Below are positions 6,563 to 13,744 of a DNA stretch of 19,152 nt, piece by piece. Made by a program: the position numbers and the translations under genes. The notes below the pieces were generated by a model. The model worked only from the letters and a program-made list of their open reading frames with translations, was not told the origin of the DNA and ran no database searches. This DNA comes from Vulcanimicrobiota bacterium (lineage in GTDB: Bacteria > Eremiobacterota > Eremiobacteria > Baltobacterales > Baltobacteraceae). Each line of letters opens with the position of its first letter. The stretch's first letter is position 1. The stretch is from contig JASHZC010000145.1 of assembly GCA_030042755.1 (NCBI GenBank), forward strand, positions 1 through 19,152, read 5' to 3'.

Positions 6563-8228
6563 GCTAGGGGTTTACTTCCGAACGGTCAGGCATCTGCGGC
6601 CCGACCAGATCCTGCGTCTGACCTATCGTCGCTTCAGGCCGGCATCCGCCCCACACAGACGCCTTGGCGCGGTGGAAGTTCGGAGCCACGAACGCCTTTG
6701 CTCGCCAATTCCACGGCCGAATCAGAGCGATCGGAGCGACGTGCTCGCGTTCGTCGGCTTCGAGAAGAGCATCCGAGACGCCATCGACTGGCGCTCCGCA
6801 GAAATGTCTCGCTTGTGGCGTTACAATCTCCATTACTTCGACTTTCTAGCGGACCAACATCGAACCGACGACTGGAAACGCTCGGCCATCAGCAACTGGA
6901 TCGACTGCAATCCACGCGGCACTTCGGTTGCATGGGAGCCTTATCCAATGTCACTACGAATCGTCAACTGGATCAACTTCTTCTATCAATGCAAGCCCGA
7001 TAAGGTTGAGCATCGCTGGCTCAAGAGTCTTTACGAGCAGGTCCTCTGGCTAGAAAACAACCTGGAAAAACACGTTCTCGCAAACCACTACCTGAAGAAC
7101 GCTAAAGCGCTTGCAATTGCCGGTGTCTACTTTTCAGGCGCCGACGCGGAACGCTGGCGATCGACGGGACTAAAAGTATTCCGATCCGAGTCGTCCGAGC
7201 AATTTCTCGCGGATGGTGGTCACTTCGAGCGTAGCCCGATGTACCACGTCATCTCTTTGGAAGACGTTCTGGACGTATTGAACTATATCAATGGTGATAC
7301 GTCTCTGGCGTCGTCGGCGCTAATCGACCATCTTGAATCGAATGCCCGGAGCGCGCTCGACTTTCTCGACGCGATACTTTTGCCCGATGGGCGCATTCCA
7401 CTTTTCAACGACTCTGCGTACGGCATCGCACCGGATGCCGAGCAAATTTTCTCATACGCAAACAAGATTGTGCATTACGAGCGCACGCCGCCGCCCATTG
7501 AATTATCAGTACGGGCCTTGAGCGCGAGCGGATACTACGTCATCCGGGACCGAGGCGACATGCTGATCGTCGACTGCGGGCCTCTCGGGCCCAGCTATCA
7601 GCCAGGTCACGGGCACTGTGATTGCCTGAGCTACGAGCTGGTGATCAACAACGAGCGTATCGTCATCGATACGGGAGTTCATGACTATGAGCCCGGACCT
7701 TCACGACAACATGCTCGAAGCACGGCCGCTCACAACACAATCGTTGTTGACGGGTGCGATCAATCGGAGATTTGGGGAGTTTTTCGCGTCGGCCGACGTG
7801 CGTCGCCGTTGGGCGCCTCGCTAACGAAGCTGTCCAGTAGTGAGGCAACTTTTGCCGGAACGCACGACGGTTATCGGCGCCTTGCCGGCGGGGTGATTCA
7901 CCGCCGAAGCGTCAGCTATTCATCGGGTGTCTGGCGGCTAGAAGATATCATCGAGGGCAGAGGGCATCACTCTCTGCAGAGCCGCGTACACCTCCACCCC
8001 GGGCTCGCTGCCCGAATTGTTGACGCTGGCGTCGCAATCATAGGCCGCGACGATCGACAGCGCGCGTTCCTATCCCCAATTACAGCCAGTGCAACGATCG
8101 AGCTCGCACCGGTTTACCCGGCGTTTGGAGTATCGCAAGAAGCCCACGTAATCGTCATGTCGCGCCAAGCCACTCTTCCCGCCACAATCGGATACACGCT
8201 CACGCCATCTAACCTAGCCCCGGCATAA
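6540..8228 (+). CDS. Heparinase II/III-like (alginate lyase family) protein of an EPS cluster
   Basis: 562 residues, ATG at 6540 inside the 3' end of the oxidoreductase gene. The N-terminal part is an alpha-helical toroid of the heparinase/alginate-lyase type: LWRYNLHYFDFL (92-103), ANHYLKNAKAL (181-191) and GGHFERSPMYH (226-236), where Asn, His and Tyr residues line the active site in the family. The C-terminal half carries the Hepar_II_III beta-sheet motif GHGHCDCLSYEL (356-367) and STAAHNTIVVDG (394-405). Family lyases cleave uronate-containing polysaccharides by beta-elimination. No signal peptide is visible, so it is probably cytoplasmic, unlike catabolic heparinases. Co-translation with the oxidoreductase suggests a biosynthetic or quality-control role in EPS assembly, which is inference. 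Confidence 0.88.
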   Translation: MRPETLDKLGVYFRTVRHLRPDQILRLTYRRFRPASAPHRRLGAVEVRSHERLCSPIPRPNQSDRSDVLAFVGFEKSIRDAIDWRSAEMSRLWRYNLHYFDFLADQHRTDDWKRSAISNWIDCNPRGTSVAWEPYPMSLRIVNWINFFYQCKPDKVEHRWLKSLYEQVLWLENNLEKHVLANHYLKNAKALAIAGVYFSGADAERWRSTGLKVFRSESSEQFLADGGHFERSPMYHVISLEDVLDVLNYINGDTSLASSALIDHLESNARSALDFLDAILLPDGRIPLFNDSAYGIAPDAEQIFSYANKIVHYERTPPPIELSVRALSASGYYVIRDRGDMLIVDCGPLGPSYQPGHGHCDCLSYELVINNERIVIDTGVHDYEPGPSRQHARSTAAHNTIVVDGCDQSEIWGVFRVGRRASPLGASLTKLSSSEATFAGTHDGYRRLAGGVIHRRSVSYSSGVWRLEDIIEGRGHHSLQSRVHLHPGLAARIVDAGVAIIGRDDRQRAFLSPITASATIELAPVYPAFGVSQEAHVIVMSRQATLPATIGYTLTPSNLAPA

Positions 8229-8240
8229 ACACACGCTTTT

Positions 8241-9065
8241 CTAGCGGGTGAATATTTTTGCTGCTTGGGCGATGACGAGGGCCGCAGGAAGCAACAGTAT
8301 CTGCGATATCAAAAAACCGAGAATTGCTGTGCCCGACAGCCCGGTCACCAGCGCTTTGACGTCGTCTAGGGTCCGCTCACCGCGTGCCGTCTGGTCGGTC
8401 ATAAATGCCGATGCAGGGTCCACAACAAAGTTATAGGCAATAACTGCGAATCCATTGATTAAGCCACTCGAGATGAGCGCTGTCCGGGCAACGGTTGCAT
8501 CCAAGACGCTCGCGTAGGCCGCTGATACGATGCCTATTCCGAATACAGCGGACACAATCGTATTGAGGACGAGAACGTCTTTAGGAACATTTCGAAATGT
8601 AAAACGATAAACGTCCCGTTCGCCCCCACGCCAGGCCTCCCGCACGATACCCATGGCGGTGTTTGGCTGCAACGCCCGCAAAAGGGCCTTTATCACGTTT
8701 CCGGTCTTCTCGAATGCGCGAATTCCTCGCAAATAAACCCTTACGAAAACCGGCACAGCGAGCGTGCCGAGGACCGTGCCCGCCGTCCCCGCAATCACGA
8801 TTAGCCGCAGCTGCCAGACGAAGCCGCTCTGATCGCCAGTCTGACCCGCGCGGTCAGAAAGAGCGCCCAGCATCGGCATATAGAGCATCGAAGAAAAACG
8901 GCTCGCGGTTACGAATAGATTGTAAAGCGACATCGCCGTTCCAACTCGCCCCGATTTTGCGCCCGCGAGTCGTGCCGCGTATGCAGCGATCGAAATGGTC
9001 TGAACGATACAATTGAGCAGCATTGCCACAACTAGCTGCCACGACCAAAATAACCCGACGTGCAC
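8241..9065 (-). CDS. amj: Amj-family (DUF2837) lipid II flippase-like membrane protein
   Basis: 274 residues with about six hydrophobic segments, read from a GTG at 9065; the start is uncertain because no ribosome binding site is clear. The segment ISIAAYAARLAG (25-34 region) followed by SLYNLFVTASRFSSMLYMPM (46-65) is the N-terminal hallmark of Amj, and VVDPASAFMTDQTARGERT (214-232) matches its later conserved stretch. Bacillus subtilis Amj is an alternative flippase for the peptidoglycan precursor lipid II, unrelated to the MurJ/Wzx fold. Here it is last in a six-gene EPS operon, 29 bases after a glycosyltransferase gene. No Wzx gene is visible, so it may move the EPS repeat unit or relieve undecaprenyl phosphate competition. 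The family call is from pattern recognition only. Confidence 0.75.
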   Translation of the reverse strand: MHVGLFWSWQLVVAMLLNCIVQTISIAAYAARLAGAKSGRVGTAMSLYNLFVTASRFSSMLYMPMLGALSDRAGQTGDQSGFVWQLRLIVIAGTAGTVLGTLAVPVFVRVYLRGIRAFEKTGNVIKALLRALQPNTAMGIVREAWRGGERDVYRFTFRNVPKDVLVLNTIVSAVFGIGIVSAAYASVLDATVARTALISSGLINGFAVIAYNFVVDPASAFMTDQTARGERTLDDVKALVTGLSGTAILGFLISQILLLPAALVIAQAAKIFTR

Positions 9066-9094
9066 TTAATTCAGCGTAACGTGTAACGGCGACA

Positions 9095-10294
9095 TTATAA
9101 TGCTGCGATCCTCCGCGAATAGTCGCTCATGATCGCTTCTCTCCTGTAGAATTTCTCTACGAATGAACGCCCTCGTTCGCCGATCCCGCGCAACTCATTC
9201 TTCTCTAGCCGCGCAAACCAGCGGAGCGATTCCGCAAGCACCGCCGGATTGCCAGGCTCGATCGCCATACCTCCGCCACTCTCGAGTGCCGTAGCCGAGG
9301 CTTCTCCCTCGGCAGCAACGAGTATAGGACAGCCGATCGACAGCGCATCAAAGATTTTCGTTGGAATGCTCTCTGCAATGCCTTTTTGCAAAGGTACGAT
9401 GGCAACGTCTGCGTCCGCCATCATTTGCATGGCCTCCGGGCGAGGTACCGCTCCCAACAATCGGACGTTTGATAAGCCTTCCCGCGCAACGCGCTGGCGC
9501 AGGCGATCGCCCTGCGCGCCATCACCCACGATCCAGATTGCGATGCGCCGCTCGGATTCCAGAATCGAAGCAGCATCGAGGATAACGTCGACGTCGGTCG
9601 TGAGGCCTAGGTTTCCGGCGTATAGTGCTACGAATTGCGAATTATTCTGTTGCTTAGACGCCGTGGTTTCCGCTGAGATGGCGTCGAAACCATTAGGAGC
9701 CAGCAGGAGGCGTTCCGGTGGTACGCCACGACTTGCAATCTGGCGCAGGGCGGTCTTTGTCACTGCAGTAATCAAAGCGGCACGCCTGTAAAGAAAACGG
9801 ACTACACGTTCCGTCGATCGAGTCAGGATCCCATTCTCGGGCCACTTGCCCATTGCGACGGCGATATCCGGAAAGACGTCGCGGACATCGACGACGAGCT
9901 TCGCCCGATGGAACCATGCACCGATTAGCGCAGGCAATGCGAGCGTAATTGGCGGCGTCGTCATAACGACGTAGTCAAACCGGCGTCGCGACGTCAGCAA
10001 GAACACCGTCGCGGCTGTCGCTGAAAGGAGCCAGTGATACAACCGCGCACCATACCAACCTCGAAACCGCCGCGTAAAAAACCTTAGAACACGAGCTCCA
10101 TCAAAGGTTTCCGCGCGACAGAAGCCCCAAATGTCACCAGGCCGCAACTTGCCATCGGGAAACGACGGGAAATTCGTTACCACGGTTACGTCGTTGCCCT
10201 GGCTTACCAACGCTCTCGCGAGGGAAGCCGCCCGATTCGCGCCTGCACAGGGTTCGGGGGGGAAGTAGTGGGTCAGGACGACGATTCGCTTCAC
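9095..10294 (-). CDS. Glycosyltransferase, GT4 family (WcaI/WbuB-like)
   Basis: 399 residues from the GTG at 10294, whose first bases overlap the stop of the upstream dehydrogenase gene (GTGA). A longer frame reaches 10345, but the added residues precede the canonical GT4 start MKRIVVLTHYFPPEP. Other marks are KLVVDVRDVFPDIAVAMG, typical of WbuB-like enzymes, NGFD before the donor domain, YAGNLGLTTDVDVILDAA, and AESIPTKIFDALSIG, where the E/D-spaced donor motif is found. The enzyme would add a sugar to the lipid-linked intermediate in the cytoplasm; WbuB itself transfers an amino-deoxy sugar, but donor identity here is unknown. It lies between the UDP-sugar dehydrogenase and amj in one operon. 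Confidence 0.9.
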   Translation of the reverse strand: MKRIVVLTHYFPPEPCAGANRAASLARALVSQGNDVTVVTNFPSFPDGKLRPGDIWGFCRAETFDGARVLRFFTRRFRGWYGARLYHWLLSATAATVFLLTSRRRFDYVVMTTPPITLALPALIGAWFHRAKLVVDVRDVFPDIAVAMGKWPENGILTRSTERVVRFLYRRAALITAVTKTALRQIASRGVPPERLLLAPNGFDAISAETTASKQQNNSQFVALYAGNLGLTTDVDVILDAASILESERRIAIWIVGDGAQGDRLRQRVAREGLSNVRLLGAVPRPEAMQMMADADVAIVPLQKGIAESIPTKIFDALSIGCPILVAAEGEASATALESGGGMAIEPGNPAVLAESLRWFARLEKNELRGIGERGRSFVEKFYRREAIMSDYSRRIAAL

Positions 10295-11571
10295 GCCACT
10301 GCTTCCACGGAAAGCGTACCGTGCCGCTGTCCTAGTACGTAGCACTCAAAACCCGCTTCGCGCCAGGCTTTCGAATCTATGATGTGCCGCGTGTCGATTA
10401 CGATCTTCGACCGCATAAGCTTTCCAATCGCCCATGGGTCAATCGTCTTAAACTCGCCGTGATCGGTAACGAGGACCATCGCGTCGGCACCGGCCACCGA
10501 ATCTTCCAGTGACGAAGCGAGCGGCCGTGAAAACTTGCGCACGTACGGATCGTATATCGCAGTCACGAAACCGCGCTCCCGCAAGTGAGCATCTATATGC
10601 TCGCACGGACTCTCTCTAGCGTCATCGACGTCGGCTTTGTAAGCTGCGCCGAGGAGCGCGATTTTGCGCCCCACCACCGGTGCGGGAACCATTTCTGCGA
10701 TGCGCCGTGCCACAAAATGCGGCATCCGTTCGTTAACCCGCCGTGCCGTCTGAATGAGCTCCGTTACAAATGGATTCGCGTTCGACAAGAACTGTGGGTC
10801 GACTGGAATGCAGTGGCCGCCAACGCCTGGTCCAGGGCTTAATATATTTACACGCGGATGATGATTCGCAAGTGCGATACTTTCCCAAGCGTCTATGCCG
10901 AACTCTTCGCCGAGCATAGCCAATTCGTTCGCAAAGGCAATGTTGACATCGCGATATGTATTCTCAACTACCTTTACGAATTCAGCGACCTTTAAATTGG
11001 TGAGATAAATCTCGCCACTGCAGAACGAGGAGTACAATGCTTGGACGAATTGCGCATCCTCAGGCAAGCGGCCACCGATGATACGAGCGTTATTCCTCAT
11101 CTCCGTTACCGTCGAACCCGGGATCACGCGCTCGGGGCAGTGGGCGATGAAAAACTCCTCCGGGCGTTTACCCACCGCCAATAGCGCGTCATCGATGATA
11201 CGCTCTGTGGTCCCCGGAGGGACGGTCGACTCAAGAACGATCGCTGATCCGCGTTGCGCGATTCCTGCAACCGATTTTGCGGCGCCTTCTACAAATCGCA
11301 AATCCGGACGGTTATTAACGGTGGGTGTAGGAACGCAGAGGATGTACGCTTCTGCCGGCAGCAGCGTTTCGCTGATCTGCAAGCGCCCGACACTGAGCAC
11401 ACGCTTCACAAGTTCAGCCACAGGCTGCTCGCTGATGTCGACCTCTCCACGGGCGAGACGCCGGCAGAGTGGCGCATCTACGTCAAATCCAAAGACGGTG
11501 TGGCCGGCCTCGGCCAATAGTGCGGCAGTCGGCAAGCCGATATAGCCAAGGCCGAGTACGGAAACGTTCAT
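10291..11571 (-). CDS. wecC: UDP-N-acetyl-D-mannosamine dehydrogenase-like nucleotide-sugar dehydrogenase
   Basis: 426 residues; ATG at 11571 with AAAGGA (11585-11580) eight bases upstream. The three UDP-glucose/GDP-mannose dehydrogenase domains are present: NAD-binding VLGLGYIGLPTAALLA (5-20), ESTVPPGTT (114-122) and IAHCPERVIPG (142-152); the helical KVVENTYRDVNIAFANELA region (200-218); and the catalytic Cys254 in GPGVGGHCIPVDP. LANHHPRVNILSPGPG before that is characteristic of the WecC/WbpA branch, which oxidises the C6 hydroxyl of UDP-HexNAc to a uronate with two NAD+. The product, probably UDP-ManNAcA or UDP-GlcNAcA, would feed the repeat unit. The epimerase that would make UDP-ManNAc is not in the window. 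Assignment between ManNAc and GlcNAc substrate is not certain. Confidence 0.9.
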   Translation of the reverse strand: MNVSVLGLGYIGLPTAALLAEAGHTVFGFDVDAPLCRRLARGEVDISEQPVAELVKRVLSVGRLQISETLLPAEAYILCVPTPTVNNRPDLRFVEGAAKSVAGIAQRGSAIVLESTVPPGTTERIIDDALLAVGKRPEEFFIAHCPERVIPGSTVTEMRNNARIIGGRLPEDAQFVQALYSSFCSGEIYLTNLKVAEFVKVVENTYRDVNIAFANELAMLGEEFGIDAWESIALANHHPRVNILSPGPGVGGHCIPVDPQFLSNANPFVTELIQTARRVNERMPHFVARRIAEMVPAPVVGRKIALLGAAYKADVDDARESPCEHIDAHLRERGFVTAIYDPYVRKFSRPLASSLEDSVAGADAMVLVTDHGEFKTIDPWAIGKLMRSKIVIDTRHIIDSKAWREAGFECYVLGQRHGTLSVEAVA

Positions 11572-11594
11572 TCAGCAAATCCTTTCGCGGGGCA

Positions 11595-11639
11595 GCCACG
11601 CGAATGCCGTGGCAAGCAATTGTGCACGGCGGAACCGTG
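11595..11639 (-). other. Two adjacent hairpins in the intergenic spacer upstream of wecC
   Basis: The 76-base gap between the GT4 gene and wecC holds two perfect stems: CACGG/CCGTG (11625-11629 with 11635-11639, 5-base loop) and GCCACG/CGTGGC (11595-11600 with 11608-11613, 7-base loop). No U-run follows, and wecC's ribosome binding site begins 10 bases beyond, so an RNA processing or stability element is more likely than a terminator. Confidence 0.4.
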
Positions 11640-11647
11640 GGTGATCT

Positions 11648-12781
11648 TCACGCCGCCTCCTCCTGCGTGGAACACAGATCCAGATAGAAATTACGATGCG
11701 CTAAAGCCATCCGCTCCAACGTAAACTCGGTTTCCACGAACTCTTTTGCGCTTGAAGCCATCGCGCGCATTTCTTTTTGCTCTATAAGCGCACGCATAAG
11801 CTCACTTGAAAGATCCGCGACGTCCCAGCTAGCCGAGATTCGCGCGTATTTACCATCTCCGAGCATCGACCGAGAGCCGGTCCAAGGCGTCGTGAGAATT
11901 GGGATTCCAGCATGCATGCCCTCCAACAGGGCCAGAGGCATTCCCTCAAAACGCGAGGTCATGAGCAGTAAATCGGATGCTGCGAGAATCTGAGGAACAT
12001 CCGTGCGATATCCCAGGAATCGCGTATTCCGCCAAACGCCCAGCGATACAGCGAGCTCTCGCAACTCCACTTCCAGCTCACCGGATCCTGCGAAGAGCAG
12101 TACGACATTTCGCCGTCTGTCCTCGGGGATCGCGCTGAGTGCACGCAAAGCTAAGTCGTGGTTCTTCTGAAACATCATTCGGCCAATTACCAGAACGACC
12201 GAATCATCGAGCGAAAGGTCCAGCAACGCGCGGGCTTCATTACGGTCATGGAGCGGAATTTGCGCAAAATCCAAACCATTCGGGATGATCTGAACCTTGC
12301 TCGGCTCAAGCCCGTCGAGCTGAGTTACCATTCTGGTCTGTTCGGAGAAGAAAGTGAGGTACCGAGTCGTGTGTGGGCCTAGCGTTCGATCTGCCAGTCG
12401 ATCGAGGAGTGACCGCCTCGGGTCACAAGGATTATGCTCGGTATGAACGATCGTACGAACGCCCGCGGCCACAGCAGCAAAACGTCCCCAATACTTTCCC
12501 ACGTGCATGTGCGTGTGGACCACATCCGGCCTGAACGAACGAATCTTTTCGACTAAGCGAACGATGAATGTGAAATCTCGACCACTAGCCCTCGAAGCGT
12601 CTAAGACAGGGAATGTCACTGCCTGCCGTTGCTCGTCCCGTGGTGCGTACACGGTCAGCAGCGCAGCAGTAGTGTCTTGTGACTGAAGACGCGGCAAGAG
12701 CTGCATGATCTGACGTTCGGCGCCATATCCTTGCATAGTTGGTAAGATATGCAGAATCCGCAGCGGTGCTCGACGGCTCAT
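11648..12781 (-). CDS. Glycosyltransferase, GT4 family
   Basis: 377 residues; ATG at 12781 overlaps the stop of the preceding epimerase-like gene in ATGA. The N-terminus RILHILPTMQGYGAERQI is the classic GT4 start with its Gly-rich loop; VVHTHMHVGKYWGRFAA and IVHTEHNP complete the acceptor domain. The donor domain has VQIIPNGLDF, VVLVIGRMMFQKNHDLALRA and the EX7E motif in FEGMPLALLEGMHAGIPIL. This is a well-formed retaining glycosyltransferase of the capsule type, acting on the cytoplasmic side. Donor and acceptor are not predictable from sequence. The 76-base gap after it is the only sizeable spacer within the minus-strand operon. Confidence 0.92.
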   Translation of the reverse strand: MSRRAPLRILHILPTMQGYGAERQIMQLLPRLQSQDTTAALLTVYAPRDEQRQAVTFPVLDASRASGRDFTFIVRLVEKIRSFRPDVVHTHMHVGKYWGRFAAVAAGVRTIVHTEHNPCDPRRSLLDRLADRTLGPHTTRYLTFFSEQTRMVTQLDGLEPSKVQIIPNGLDFAQIPLHDRNEARALLDLSLDDSVVLVIGRMMFQKNHDLALRALSAIPEDRRRNVVLLFAGSGELEVELRELAVSLGVWRNTRFLGYRTDVPQILAASDLLLMTSRFEGMPLALLEGMHAGIPILTTPWTGSRSMLGDGKYARISASWDVADLSSELMRALIEQKEMRAMASSAKEFVETEFTLERMALAHRNFYLDLCSTQEEAA

Positions 12782-13734
12782 ACGATGCTCCGCGCTCCAC
12801 CGCGAACGGTCAACACGTCTGACGCTATGGAACTTGGTAGGGCGCTTGCCCAGGCTTGAAAACGACTCTCCAGCGTTGCGCCGTAGTTGCGCCAGCGTTC
12901 AGCCACAACGGCAAATAGATCGTTTTTCGTCATCGATAACAGCACATTAAGCTGCGCAACGTGGAGTGCGTGCCGACGCAGCGATGCAGAGCGCCGAATT
13001 CCTGCCGAAGAGGCAAGGAGGCTGCCATACGACCAGCTACCCGAATCGTAGCACGGCAGATACTTCTCTAATGTTGCTAGACTGTGTTCGTACAAATCGC
13101 GAAGACGATCGACCCTCGCTCTACCGAGAAGTTCGAAGATGCCCCAGAGCGCAGAAATCCATGCTCCGAGAATGTGGCTCGGGATCGGCCCTGCGATGCC
13201 TTCAAGGAAACAATCGTCTCCGCTCTGCCAAAGAACACCGCCTTTCCGAACGTCGACCATCATTGGGACCGAAGCGTCGATCGCACGTTCCAGGTACAGT
13301 TGCTCTCGCGTCTCTTCATAGGCGCGTAGCAACAGCGAGATCGCTTCGCCTTGCGCCTTTGCGGAAATAAAACCAGCTCCACAACCGTAAGCAGCCGATG
13401 CGTAAGGAAAGCTGTAGAACCCACGCACTCCAACCGCCCCTTCTTGAGCGTTCGCTGCCCATTGTGCGTGTGCCAAAAAAGCTTCCCTGGCTCTCTCGTC
13501 GTCGGTCCTGACCCAGCGCGCGTGTGCATTTAGGCCCGATTGCAGGATCTCAAGCGGATCGTTTTCGCCGCGACGATGCCACGCGTGTTCGCGTGCCAGA
13601 TCGTCGGCTAGTTCTTCGAATCGTCCGAACGTTACGTAATACGGTCCGAGATCCCCGGCGCGCCCATCGTAGAGGCGGTGCGGACGATCGATCGGCCACG
13701 GTAGGAGCAGTGCGCTTCGCAGTCGCTGAATCAC
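12778..13734 (-). CDS. D-glucuronyl C5-epimerase-like protein (C5-epim_C domain)
   Basis: 318 residues from a GTG at 13734, with GAAGAG about six bases upstream, 10 bases after the previous stop. The fold looks like an alpha-helical toroid with the hallmarks of the glucuronyl C5-epimerase C-terminal domain: SAKAQGEAISLLLRAY (124-139), FLEGI (176-180), SHILGAWISALWGIFELLG (186-204), YDSGSWSYGSLL (229-240) and LHVAQLNVLLSMT (257-269). In animals this family turns D-glucuronate into L-iduronate within heparan sulphate. The bacterial protein is shorter, lacks the N-terminal beta domains, and shows no signal peptide, so it may act on a lipid-linked unit in the cytoplasm rather than on finished polymer. 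The family call is good; the exact reaction is inference. Confidence 0.8.
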   Translation of the reverse strand: MIQRLRSALLLPWPIDRPHRLYDGRAGDLGPYYVTFGRFEELADDLAREHAWHRRGENDPLEILQSGLNAHARWVRTDDERAREAFLAHAQWAANAQEGAVGVRGFYSFPYASAAYGCGAGFISAKAQGEAISLLLRAYEETREQLYLERAIDASVPMMVDVRKGGVLWQSGDDCFLEGIAGPIPSHILGAWISALWGIFELLGRARVDRLRDLYEHSLATLEKYLPCYDSGSWSYGSLLASSAGIRRSASLRRHALHVAQLNVLLSMTKNDLFAVVAERWRNYGATLESRFQAWASALPSSIASDVLTVRGGARSIV

Positions 13735-13744
13735 GCCTTACTCT

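Noticed and set aside
8229..8240. Bidirectional terminator between the convergent heparinase-like and amj genes
   Set aside because: Only a 4-bp stem (CGCT/AGCG) overlapping the amj stop is present, too weak to call.
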